A stretch of DNA of 64,000 nt from Branchiostoma lanceolatum. Its lineage: Eukaryota > Chordata > Leptocardii > Amphioxiformes > Branchiostomatidae. Positions 47,857-59,463 of the stretch are shown here, piece after piece. The notes under the pieces are model-generated. The model was given only the letters and a program-made list of their open reading frames with translations, was not told the origin of the DNA and did not search any database. Position 1 is the stretch's first letter. Every line of letters begins with the position of its first letter. Made by a program: the position numbers and the translations under genes. The stretch is taken from assembly GCF_035083965.1 (NCBI RefSeq), contig NC_089739.1:11210001-11274000 (forward strand). Reading direction: 5' to 3'.

Positions 47857-48615
47857 TAAGCGGGCCGATCTAAATCCTTACGTGTATCTCAGGTACTGTA
47901 TCTCTAACGACGACATTGGTGGGACGTAAAGGCTAGATCAAGCAGAATAAAGAAATGTACCGAGTTTCCATCCAATAAACATTAACTACATCAGTTTATA
48001 GGCTTGCTACATAGTGTTGTTGAATGATTCATACTAGCTCTGTTGTCATGCTAATTAGCATATGTCTTCTTCGATAGTCAAGAATTGCTAGAATGGTACT
48101 CTGACTACTGACCCAAAAAAAAGGAAAAAGAACTTACGCCAAATAGCAGTTACTCAGTTTACGGTAAACCGTTGAAGAGTTCAGTGACCTGATACTCTAA
48201 AATAATTTTAGACTGTGGTCTGTCGGAACCCCGGCTTTCCCTTAGTGCAGCAGTGTTGCCTAAATATACTGTAGATACACAGATATAGTGGTGTGCGTTG
48301 TACAGTTGTCACGCGATAAAGTGTACTTCAAACAAGTGCCTGAACCATAAAATGCCGAAAGGACCACTACCTGAGTACCGCCGGCAGAAATCGTCGTCGT
48401 AGAATCTGACCTATATCAAGAAGGCGCCGTTTTCCCAGTACCAGTCCTGTGGTTGTGGACCTGTTTAACCAAACTTAGGTCCAAGGGTCAACAAGAGAGT
48501 TCAGGAGGCTATTAAAGGGGTCTTTGCCTGACATGAGCTGTAAAAAATCGAACGTCCTTGTGCAAAGTCCGATGTGCTGATCGCGGCCAGGTGTAGAGCA
48601 AATCCTTGAGCTGCT

Positions 48616-48969
48616 AAATACGTGAGAGGTCAGCTACTGCTCCTGAGCACGACACTTTGGGGGGGGGGGGGGAGGGATTCCATTAAACGTGAGAAGAGCA
48701 CCTGTGCTAGGGCTGGGGTCGATGGGGGCAGGGCAAGATTTACAGGTAGGATTAGGATTAAGATTAGGGCTAGGGTTATGATTAGTATTAGGGAAGGAGT
48801 TTGGGGCTAGAGTAAGAGTTATATGGTTAGGGTTAGGGTTAGACTTATGCTTGAAAATTACCACGTTCCACGAATGTTTTCCACTTAGAGTACTCCTGTC
48901 ACGTATACTGGAATACCCCCCCCCCCAAAGTGTCGTGCTCATGTGCAGTAGCTGACCTCTCACGTATTT
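48616..48969. mobile_element. Inverted-repeat element containing telomere-like repeats
   Basis: Arms AAATACGTGAGAGGTCAGCT through CACGACACTTTGGGGGG are inverted at 48908-48969. The interior, 48740-48842, is a degenerate run of GGATTA, GGGTTA and TTAGGG units ending in GGTTAGGGTTAGGGTTAG. Confidence 0.8.
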
Positions 48970-49660
48970 GGCAAGCGCAGAAAGTTGGCTTGACACTGGG
49001 GCTCTGGTTCTGGGGTAACGGACTGACGTCACGGAAGCGTTGCGCAGTGGAGACTTCGAGTTCATGACTACTTAACATTCTTGAAATACTCCTTTCCTTT
49101 AAAAAAAATGCGGTCAAATTGAAAGACCCTTTTGTCTGGATTTAGACATGCATTTCCAGGCACACTCGGAGTACAGTCAGCCGAAGTCCGACTCAAGTGC
49201 GGTCTGTTTACACACAGGGCCGCGAAGTGACTTGGAACGCCCAGCTACGCCGACGGTGTTACGATTGCAGTGTTGTCTCGCTTTGAATCATAACCAACTT
49301 GCACCACAGAGTGCACAAAATTATGACATAGATACCACACACCAAAAAAATCATGATTAGACACTTGTCATCTCTGTGTTTCGAAAAGTGTATGAAGAAA
49401 TGTCGGAATGCCCAGAACCTTAGTCTCTGAGTCGCAGAAATCGCCACATCTTCACGTCTGTCGAAGCCCACCTCTCTCTCAGATCACGAAGACGCCATTT
49501 GCATGTTATTAGTACCGACTGTAGCCACCGTCACACACTCGTGACCTTCACCCAACCTTGCCACTGATCGACCTTGTCGTATCAGTCTACCCAACCGATT
49601 TAGGCGGTGGGTTGGGAACAGTCTGATCAGTTTTGGGCCACGGGATATTCACTTTACATA
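48970..49660. other. Intergenic DNA, nothing recognised
   Basis: No exon pair, RNA gene or clear repeat seen. Confidence 0.4.
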
Positions 49661-50214
49661 CCTCTCCGTATTCTCCAAGCAGATAGGTACGGCTTGGCGA
49701 CATAAAGAAAACGGGACAAAAAAAGAAGCCCGGCAAAAAGGGATAAAAACACGCCCAAAACAAGCCAGGGCCATTCCTCTGCTTGTAGAGTACTTCTCCG
49801 GATGTTGATGAACACGTGTTTTTGTGGGATTCTCGCGTAAGGCTGGCCAAATCCAGAAGGTCGGGTGGCCTTCAAAGTTTGCCGACGAGGCACCTGTATA
49901 ATGAGGGCCTGTATGGGGAGGTCCCGACAACGCTCTACGCTAAATTCGGACGGCCAACTACGTATTACGCTAAATTCAGGATGCCTCTCTACGCTCTACG
50001 CTAAATTCTGAAGCTTCCCAATGCATTATGCAGGACTGAAATACGGCCTAACTGTACTACGTCGTGGTGACACACTGGTACGATGTAGTTCTCTTCAACT
50101 GCGACGTGCTTTTGGACGGAGTATGACATGTCTGAAATACGGCGTGGCAAAATCCGCAGGCCTGGTGAGGGGACACCTGGGGACCTGCTTAAGAGCAAGA
50201 GATTTGTGGAAATT

Positions 50215-50895
50215 GGTTGGTCAAGAGCAACCTATATAGAAAGTAGCTAAAGATAACATCGTTTCAGTAGATTCTTTCAAGATCCTTTGTTCTTTAAAAA
50301 GCGTAAATATGGCCTACTATGAGGGCCGTCATTCCACTTATAACATGTCCTGGTACTGGAGAGAACTGTAGCTGGAGAAAAAACAAACTTTTATGCAATT
50401 GAAGCAGGATCTGAATCTAAATCGGTCAAGCGATATAAACGCCATTTGGCGAAACACACCCTGACACCCTGAAACATGGTATAAATTGTCAAAATTAGGG
50501 GGGATATTAATTTCGCGCTGAAAGGTCACCGCGAAAACCGCGAACATAAAACCACCGTGAACATTTCTATATTTTGCAGTATTTGGGTCACCCTGATACC
50601 TGCGTCAAAACGATATGATTTACCGCTCCGGCTGTCCATTACTGAGAAATTGGCCGTCCAACGCCCGAGGCAAATGCTGACATGTGGGCCACCATATATG
50701 GTAACCAGAGGTAATGATAGCTGGAGCTACTATTATGTCCCATATGGATGAATACAACCTAAATTTCTCCATTTCCAGATGAAATGTACCACCAAGATAA
50801 ACATCTTTCGTTTTAAAACGTGGGAATCGATTGGTCAAGGGTAACCTTTATAGATAGTGACTAAAACATAACTTGTTTAGTCCCGGCTGATGGCC

Positions 50896-50981
<86 letters not shown>

Positions 50982-51215
50982 AAACATAACACCGTTTCAG
51001 TAGTTTCTTTCAAGATCCTTAGCGTACATGTCTGGCCTCCCGTGGGGGCCGTCCTTCTACTTATAAAATGTCCTGCTTCTGGAGAAAACAACGTAGATAG
51101 AAAAATTGAAATATTTGAAGCAGAATCTGAATTTAAATGGGTCACGCAGTATAAGCACCATTCGGCGTAACATACCAGGACTGAAAATGGTAGAAATTGT
51201 CCAAAAAAGGGGGAA
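50215..51215. repeat. Diverged ~615-bp tandem duplication with a (GATA)n tract
   Basis: TTTCTTTCAAGATCCTT, GGCCGTC, ACTTATAA and GAAGCAGGATCTGAATCT recur in order at 50215-50500 and 50828-51215. The second copy holds about 21 GATA units at 50895-50981. Confidence 0.8.
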
Positions 51216-52480
51216 TATTTCATCAGAGCATGTGGAGAGCCATTGTAGTACAGCTTTGGTTACAAATGACAAATCTGTCCAACCCTTGTCAAATTATTCA
51301 ACCTTTTTAGCAACTTACGGAAGCGAGAATAGACAACAATTCTTCCCCATCAAACCTTTGAAAAACTTTTCATCCTGTCCATCGTCGATTAATGAAAGAA
51401 CAACAAAAAATCTCAGAACCTACTTCTTTCCTGTTGAAGAGGAACAACAGTTGTCGACACGGGCGGATCTCAGGACGTTTCAGGAGCGTTCTGGTCTTTG
51501 ATCAGGATTAATAGCGGAGGGGAAAGAACGCGGTCCTTCCAGTCAGCAAGAGAACTACATTTATGGCCCATTGGCTCCGGGGCATTATATGTTGTATGAT
51601 AACTTCTATCAACAACTTTATTCTAGAAGAAGGTTCAATTCATACATTGACTGAACACCCTTACTACATGTTGGTCTGCAGCTAGCCATCTACTACCATT
51701 ATTATCATCATAAGGCTTAAATCCCTTGCTCTTAAGGAGTCCCCCCAGGCCGGTCTCCATTTTTTTAGCCAAGTGGCTCTTCCGCGCACCAGCAAAAGTG
51801 TCAAACTTCAAATACAAGATTTTGGGAACGAGTTCGGTGGATTGTTCCATTGTATAAAAGGGGGCATGGCAAAACAAAACAGACTGCGCACTCGTTTGTG
51901 ACTTTGAGCAAGGTTAGAAAAGTTTGACAACGCTTTACGCACAATTCATCAAGTACGTTTTACGCTAAATTCAAGGTAGCTACTACGCATTACGTAGAAT
52001 GAAAGAATTGCTTTGGTCCTCTGTTACCACGTGATCTCCACCCCGTGACCTTTGCGCACCGGGCACGTTCATTTCAGTGTTTCTCATTTTCACAAGAGTA
52101 GTCAGTTCTTTTCTCCTTCCTGGCGTTTAAGTATAGTTTGTAGTGGTTTGTTTACACCTTGATTCAGGTGTTCTCTTTCGGAAAAGTGCTTAAATATTTT
52201 TTTCCCTTCTCATGCCAATCATCTATCGAATATTGATAATTGACCCGATGCTCAGTGCCGTGTGACGTTCACTGAGACAAACATAGACAAAACGTCCGAC
52301 ATTATTCCTTTGTTAAACAGAGTTAAACTTAGAGGTGAAAGAAGCTATTGGCAATTGTTCTGAAAAATCAACGTGATCCGTATACATGAAACTAACATTT
52401 AAACTTAAACTGAAGCAAAGCAAATATCAAATAAGGACATTTGAATGTAACGTTCATAGTAATCAGGTACTAATAATTAC
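51216..52480. other. Intergenic DNA with CTACGCTAAATTC motifs
   Basis: Sequences of the type TACGCTAAATTC recur at about 49930-50010 and 51930-52000, and inverted at 54390-54450; they look like fragments of one repeat family. A 131-codon open frame (51106-51501) has no recognisable domain. Confidence 0.4.
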
Positions 52481-52839
52481 CTTTAATGCTTTTACATCAA
52501 GGTCAAAACGATGAAGATCGTAAGGCGAAAATATTGAAAGTATTTGTGCTACATGTTCTTCAAGTTTGCTATGTTATTTTAGCGATTACGGGGTCTTTTT
52601 GAAAATATGAATTGGTATTGATTTTTTTTCTTTTTGTTCGAGTTGAATGTGTGATGGTTGTGTGCTGATTTGTTAAAAATAGAGAGAACGCTAGCGACCC
52701 CCCAAAACACCCCTCCCAATGAAATGGTATGGCTACCATGCGACGTCACAAAGTCAAGATGGCGGCTACCACACATGCCAACGGATCCAACAAAGGTTTT
52801 GCTACGCAAACCTGTGTTATTGTTCCTAATTAGCTAAGG

Positions 52840-53455
52840 AGGCGTTGCCAAAATGGAAGTCACGCAGATTTGGCGTTAAAGTTATTTGCGGACACAGCAA
52901 CTTTAACAGGCCAAAGATCACAAAGTCCTGCGTAGTCAGACAAAGTCTTGATTACAGACAGGTTGATATCACGGGATAACAAATATTCACTAGTTCAAAG
53001 GTAGGCTCAACGTCGACATTCAGTAAAACTCCGCTATGTCATCATTCTGTGACCAAGCAACTGGGGTTTGGGCGAGTGAGTTTGGCACATGATTAAGACT
53101 TTAGACGTTTCCGCGAAGCCCACAGCTGCCTGCGTAACTGAAAACATAACCTCATCGGCGAAGGTTATTACCTTTCCAACGCTTCTTACATCAAGGTCAA
53201 AACGATGAAGATAAGGCGAAAATATCGAAAAATGTATTGTTGCTAAGGAGGCGTTGCCAAAAAAAAAGGTCATACAGCTTTGGCGTGAAAGTTATTTGCG
53301 GACACAGTACCTTAAACAGCAAATATTGACGAGATCATGGGTGGACCAAAAGTCGACATTCAGTTAAACTCCGCTATGTAATCATACCGTGACCAAGCAA
53401 CTGGGGTTTGGGTGAGTGAGTATGCCACATGATTATGAAGACGTTTGCGCGATGC
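52840..53455. repeat. Left arm of the large inverted repeat flanking the peptide gene
   Basis: Inverted copy of about 55850-56480. It contains about 1.5 units of a ~410-bp repeat (GCGGACACAG..., CAACTGGGGTTTGGG..., AAGGTTATTACCTTTCCAAC). A further fragment lies at 52480-52560. Confidence 0.85.
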
Positions 53456-53673
53456 CGATCCTGTGACCTGAAAGTGACGACAGGATGGTACTTCATATTT
53501 CCTTATCTTAACTGCCAGATATGTGTATTGTTCTTTGTTAAAAGTTAAAAAAGTCGCATGCCCAGTCAACTCGTGTTCTTATAGGTTGACATCAATTTCT
53601 GTCCACCAATCACGTGCTCTCGTGTTGTTGATTTGCATACATTGTCGCTCATTAACGTGTGTTTTGCCGTATA

Positions 53674-53680
53674 GATATAA
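53674..53680 (+). promoter_or_regulatory. TATA-like box of the secreted-peptide gene
   Basis: GATATAA lies about 30 bp before the likely start of a non-coding first exon (about 53705-53781) that ends at donor GTAAGTTG (53782). Confidence 0.45.
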
Positions 53681-53939
53681 CCAGCCAACCTAGAAACTTA
53701 TGATACTCAGACTTGAAGTCCGCATACCAAGTTGGACGACTTCTCCTTTCGTAAAAAGACAAACATCCTACTTATATAAGGGTAAGTTGTTTGCTTTTTA
53801 TTGAACTTTTTCATGCAAAAGAAAGCACTGGCGGCCTAGTAGTAGGTGTTGATAGCTTTATCTTACCATATATCTTCTGGACAATACCAGCAAAAAGCGT
53901 CTTCCTGCCATACAGTGGCAATGGGCTACTTTGAAAATT

Positions 53940-54487
53940 TAGGGGCCTGCATGCCCTTTTCCTTTGAGCGTAATCAGCCCTTTTAATTCTACGCCATGCG
54001 TGGCCAGGCCGCTTTAATGCAGACGTAGGGCGTAATCGGTACATTTTTCGTAGAGCGTAATTGACCCATTTGAGTTTACGAAGTGTGCAGTAGATTTAGT
54101 TACGAACGATTCTAGCGAAGAGTCGCGTTTTTTTTTTTTCTTCTTCTCGCTATACCTTCTACAATGTAGCAATCCAGTAAACTAGTGCACGGAATCTTGT
54201 GCAAGAGCAAGGCAACACAACACAAGGAAATGACCCCGCAGTGCGCTGGGCACGAGGTTGTCTTATCATTTTCAATGTTCAAGACGATGTTTTTGTCACC
54301 TCCAAACCTCAGAAAATCAATGACTTTTACACCGACGTTTAGCGCCGCTGGCGTTTGACTTCTAACTTGAAGAATGCGTTCGGAAGCTTCTATTTAGCGT
54401 AAAGCGGAGAGAGGTTACTAGATTTAGCGTTGTTCCTGTAGATTTAGCGTAGTGTCCGGACTTTCCCTCCCCATGCATGCAGGCCCC
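53940..54487. mobile_element. ~550-bp TIR element in the 5' UTR intron
   Basis: GGGGCCTGCATGCCC near 53940 is inverted as GCATGCAGGCCCCC ending at 54487. Subterminal GAGCGTAAT / TTTAGCGTA motifs recur. It fills most of the first intron of the peptide gene. Confidence 0.65.
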
Positions 54488-54564
54488 CAATGCTGCATCT
54501 TATACAATTGCATGGTTGGCAATAACGTCATTATTGTTGATGATGTTCTCACTTAGGAGAAAAG

Positions 54565-55064
54565 ATGAGGGGATACTTGGGGATGCTGTTGTTCCTGGTG
54601 GTTCTGGCGACCATCATGCCAGACGACGGTAGCGCTGAGTGCCGAGGGAATGACTGTGGAGACTGTCGTCGTGGTGGAAGTGGCTGCATTGACAACGCCG
54701 CTGAGCGCAATCCACGGGCTCTGGCAGCAGGTACTAGAGTATGCAACTGCTAGATATTCATGTGAAAGAACAACAACTGTATCTTGGATTTAAAATACAT
54801 GTTATCGTACACAGTTCACCATTGTGTGACTATCAGTCAATGTCTCGAATCCTGGCATTCCTAGCTTTACATGCTTTTCAGTGACGTCATTATAATTTGA
54901 ATTAATAATCATAATATGAATCCCCAGCAAAACTAAGTCAAAATTATCTCATCCTTGAAATGTCCGATCATAGGTGTGAGTGTAATGTCATTTTTGCAGA
55001 TATTTCTGAGACCAAGGAGGCAAAGGAAAGTTTGTTCCTCGCTAAGCTTGGCAAAGGAGTGTAG
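54565..55064 (+). CDS. Secreted cysteine-containing peptide precursor, 76 residues, two coding exons
   Basis: Coding exons are 54565-54730 and 55000-55064. The exon containing the start opens at 54557 after acceptor TTCTCACTTAG; its donor is GTACTAG and the next acceptor TCATTTTTGCAG, and the split codon (G|AT) keeps the frame. Residues 1-24 form a signal peptide (MRGYLGMLLFLVVLATIM, SA at the cut). A compact four-cysteine segment follows (C-x4-C-x2-C-x6-C, residues 26-41), then a charged tail ending KESLFLAKLGKGV. A 3' UTR continues into exons after 55094 and 55354, and AATAAA is at 55741. No dibasic processing site or known family was recognised. It could be a host-defence, signalling or structural peptide; function unknown. 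Confidence 0.75.
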
Positions 55065-55354
55065 TCCAAGACGGACCAACCCAGCCGAAGAATGGTAAGT
55101 TTTATTTACGTGCCGTTCAATATCAGTAGCCCGTTCCTAATGCTTTGTCTATTTCATTCTTCTACCGAGGTCTATGAATCTGCATGCATTTGTATGTCAA
55201 CCTTTTGGATGCCTTTCTGTTGACGTCGTCGACAGGATAAACTAACTAAGGGTCGAAAACGTTTTCAAAGACGTTTTCCGCTACACTGAGTCAATTCATC
55301 AACCATTTACGCATTTAGCCTTACTACACATTTATCCAATACTTATCTTTCCAG

Positions 55355-55765
55355 CAGGCACCAGAAAACGCCACATACTTCTGGCTACAACGACGACCCA
55401 ACCTTCATCAGAGTTCTACAATCATTAACTGAGTAACCGTGCTTCAACTTGGATGAGACTTAATTTTAACGGAACTTTTACCATTGTTATTGCTATTGCT
55501 TGATCATGATTAAGAAAAGGGATACACTGTTTGGCTTCTTTTTGAAAGTTGTTATTATATATAATTATACTTATCGGAATTTTAGTGGTAGGAAAATCTT
55601 AGATAGACTTATCAGAAATGCTCTACACCTTAATCCGAACGCTTCATTTGGCCATCATTTTGACGATGAGAACCACATGTCAATAGAGGAATGTTGTGAC
55701 AGCTAATTGTAAGCAACAATCGCCAATAGCCAGGTTGAGAAATAAAGGATAATTGTCTAAACTGA
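55355..55765 (+). other. 3' UTR exon and poly(A) signal of the peptide gene
   Basis: The stop-containing exon ends at donor GTAAGTTT (55095). A pyrimidine-rich acceptor (ATCTTTCCAG) opens this exon at 55355. AATAAA at 55741-55746 is the likely polyadenylation signal. Confidence 0.6.
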
Positions 55766-55849
55766 CTTTGTTGCCTTCAAGTCTAGTCAAATTCTAACTG
55801 TTTGGTCCCATGTATATAGGAAATCGTAGGTTATATAGGTTACGTAATA

Positions 55850-56480
55850 TTTAGTCTTGTGACTTTTGGTCCACCCATGAACTAGTCAATATTTGTTGTA
55901 CCGTGATATCAACCTGTCTGTAATCAATACTTTATCTGACCACGTACGTAGGCCTTTGTGATCTTTGGCCTGTTAAAGTTACTGTGTCTGCAAATAACTT
56001 TAACCCCAAAGCTACATGACATCCATTTTGGCAACGCCTCCTTAGCAACAATACATTTTTCGATATTTTCGCCTTATTACGATCTTCATCGTTTTGACCT
56101 TGATGTAAGAAGCGTTAGAAAGGTAATAACCTTCGCCGAGAAGGTTATGTTTTCAGTTACACCGGCAGCTGTGGGCTTCGCACAAACGTCTAAAGTCTTT
56201 ATCATGTGCCAAATTCACTCACCCAACCCCCAGTTGGTAATTAGTCACGGCACGATTACATAGCGGAGTTTTACTGAATGTCGGCTTTAGCCTACCCATG
56301 AACTAGTCAATATTTGTTGTACCGTGATAACCACGTACCTGTCTGTAATTAAGACTTTGTCTGACCACGTAGGCCTTTGTGAACTTTGGAATGTTAAAGT
56401 TACTGTGTCCGCAAATAACTTTAACGCCAAAGTTGCATGACATCCTATTTTGGCAACAATACTTTTTTCGATATTTACAT
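55850..56480. repeat. Right arm of the large inverted repeat flanking the peptide gene
   Basis: Inverted relative of 52840-53455, also with about 1.5 units: CATGAACTAGTCAATATTTG begins units at 55876 and 56298. Frames conserved between arms reflect homology, not a gene, because they are interrupted differently in each unit. Confidence 0.85.
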
Positions 56481-56584
56481 CCTCCCAGCAGACCCGATAT
56501 GTTCGGCTCGCTACCTCCCGTAGCGGCCCTGCTCTTCCGAGCCCCTGAACACACTTCTGGCACCGTCACCACAAAAACGGCTTC

Positions 56585-56660
56585 AGCCAATCAGAGGGTT
56601 TGCTCAAGCCCATCTCGAGCAAAGCCGCAAAGGACGCTGGGAAGCTATTAGCCAATCAGC
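56585..56660 (+). promoter_or_regulatory. Possible CCAAT-type promoter region
   Basis: Two AGCCAATCAG boxes (about 56587 and 56650) lie in a GC-richer patch 290-360 bp upstream of the candidate start codon at 56943. A ~52-bp duplication (CAAATAAGGCTAGCTCATTA) lies between. Confidence 0.35.
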
Positions 56661-56942
56661 TTGCGTCTTACATCGCTACTTTGTGTTCAGAACAAGATAA
56701 CGAATCTTTGAACCAAATAAGGCTAGCTCATTAATTATTCATGAGCAACTAACGACTGTTTGTGCCAAATAAGGCTAGCTCATTAATCATTTATGATCAG
56801 CTGTCAGTGACGCCTCCAGAAGCCAAAATCTCCGTCCAAAAGATCAGGGCTGACACCGGGAGGGTTTGCCGAGCATTTCCCGAGCGGGTTTCAGCGCTGA
56901 TAAAGGACGGTGATATTTCACAGACGTAAACAGTAATCCAAT

Positions 56943-56985
56943 ATGGCGGAGATGACATCAAACGAAAAGTCTGCATTAGCCGGAG
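56943..56985 (+). CDS. Candidate first coding exon of an unknown gene
   Basis: ATGGCGGAGATGACATCAAA opens a 14-codon exon (MAEMTSNEKSALAG plus one base) that ends at a donor GTAAAAG. The start context and CCAAT boxes upstream support it. No second exon was found in the AT-rich 2.4 kb that follows, so it may splice beyond, or be chance. Confidence 0.35.
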
Positions 56986-59463
56986 GTAAAAGAAAACAAA
57001 TATGACAACTGAACACGGCTTGAGCATGTATTACCTTCATGAGAGGCACTGCTACAATCTTAACATCTGAAAAACAACTAACATTGGCACTGCTTAGACA
57101 TCAGAAAACACATTCGTAAACAATTCCTATCAAATTTTCTTATCCGTACAAAATGTGCTTAACAGAACTTAAGCTACACACTACAACTCTTTAAAATAAA
57201 CTAATCAAAAGCGTGCTAGAAATATCACGTTTGTGCATGTGCATGGGAACATATCTTCAGTTTTTCTACAGCTCTTAAAACAATGCAGTTTTTTTTACAC
57301 AGAAAAATAATGTAACATACCAAAAGATGTCTAGTTTTTTTGTTAAAATATACATACAAGTAACAGCGTTCAATGCTCATTTCCCTTTTGAAAATGTAAT
57401 AATCTTATTACTACATAACCACAAAAATAATCTTCACTTTCTACTTTTATCTAGTAGAGCTTTGGTGCAAACGTGTGAACAAGCAACACACTGAAATACA
57501 ACACTTTTGTGTTTGGTGCAATTTTTCTTCAACTGTGAAAAGTATATGCAATAACCCGACCCCCCCCCCATAAATATGCTAAAGGCCTTTTCAGTTTTGT
57601 CCAAAGAAGGCTACCTAAAAACATTTCTTTAGGGAATACATTTGTGAAATATTTCAGATCAACTGTAATGCTGTAAGAAATGCCTCCACCCCTGAGGCGC
57701 TGCCAAAAAGCACACAATGTAGATGTGTCAGAAACGGGCAGTAATTGAGTAAGGAAAACATGACGATTTTGGCTCCTAAAATCTGCTTGGATTATACTTG
57801 TACATGTTTAAAACTGTATTTCTTAATCTCATTCTTAAAGTTAAACCTTCTTCTTAAGGAAAAGCACTGAAACCATTGCACGCATTTCTATTAAAATGAC
57901 CAGCAGGGGTCTCAGTTTCTTCTTAAATTTTTCCTCAGATCCCAAAGTAGTGATTTGGAAATATTCCAGTTTCTACCTTTTGCATTTTCAATCATACATG
58001 TATGTATGAAACTAAAAGACACATAAAATGGTTTCCGTAATTTTTTAAAAATAAAGACAGAGTATTGCATGTTTTTATCATTGACAAAACATAACTTTAT
58101 ACTTACTTCAACAAAATATAGTCATCATGCATTTACATCATCATCATATACTGTTTACAAGAAAAACTGGGTACAAACTTTACGTGAACTTTTCATGTAT
58201 CATTGAATCTTTCATATTTCATATCTAAGAATTAGTAAGTGCCATTTTTTGTCATAATCACCTAAAACATCAAAATAAGACAATTCTATATTTTGTGACA
58301 AGTTCATGATTTTCCTTCACAAGCAATATAACGTTACATGTCATGTATAACTTAAAAATTCAGATAAAATTCTGAAGCTTACTATCAATCTATATCTCAT
58401 AGTGCGACAATAGTTTTCGGCAGATCTTGCATTACCAAGTTTATACACTAGGGGGCTCTCCTTTACAGCTGGAACCTGTTTACACTGTACAATATCTAAA
58501 TCAAGGCACCTAACATGGTGTCCCTGAATATACCACATACATATAGGCACCGTTTTATTACAATACAGTAACACACCAACAATGAAAATTGTTGCGTATA
58601 GTTCTAATAAAAGCATGACTACAGTTGTTTCCGTTGCACAATACAATGACGTTTTTGTATCAATGTACATTGTGCAGATGTACATGTACTAGACGACCGA
58701 TTGAAACTTTTTTAAAACCTCCTCAGATATTTTGCATACTAGTATAAATGTAGTTGTAAAAGCACTTGTGCTGTGCTAAGCAAATACCTGTAAAACCAGG
58801 TAGCATACATTTTTAATCTGTGGTTGTGTCTTGCATGTGTGCATTTACATGTGTGTAGATCTATGTGTGTGGGTGTGAGCACATGTGTGTGTATACCTTG
58901 TGTTTCTTTGAAAATTTATACATTGGGGAAAAGATAATATCCCCAAATAACTTTTAAGTATTAACAAAAAGCATATTTGAAGAGACCTCTATCAAAAGCA
59001 ACTGACACTATACAGTTAAGTTTATTACAGAGTGCTGTCTTTCTTTGGGAAAATTCTGGGCCAGCCATTCTATTGTTAATAAAAACACTAGTTTAATAGT
59101 ATGCGTTGTTCCTGCTTGCTTGAACAATCTGTGTGCCTGTTCTCTCATCTTGAAAAAAACTTCATTGCAACACCACAGCTAAGACTGTTTTTTTATTACC
59201 CTTTCAAAATTGGCCCAATTGCTAGATGATTTGTAATTGTGAAACTGAGTGTAGTACAAATACATTGTGTATGTTTCATAATAACTGTGTCAATAACGTC
59301 ACAGTTTTAACCCAACCTATATGTTTTCAAACATGTACAGTTACAGTACTACATGTACATGTAGTATGTACATGTATGCCCATTGTATTTATGAACATAG
59401 AAACACTTCTTCCATCAATGTACATGTATTACAGTGTAGTGCCAAACAACTACAACAGGAAGT
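56986..59463. other. AT-rich region, possibly the long 3' UTR of the mucin-like gene
   Basis: No exon, RNA gene or strong repeat is visible. Several AATAAA-type signals occur on the minus strand (for example near 59019 and 59190), compatible with 3' ends of the minus-strand gene that stops at 59464. Confidence 0.4.

Noticed and set aside
52480-56263. Conserved ~80-100-codon frames at 53034-53273 (minus) and 55958-56263 (plus)
   Set aside because: They are the two arms of the inverted repeat. Other units of the same repeat are broken in that frame, so a gene is not supported.
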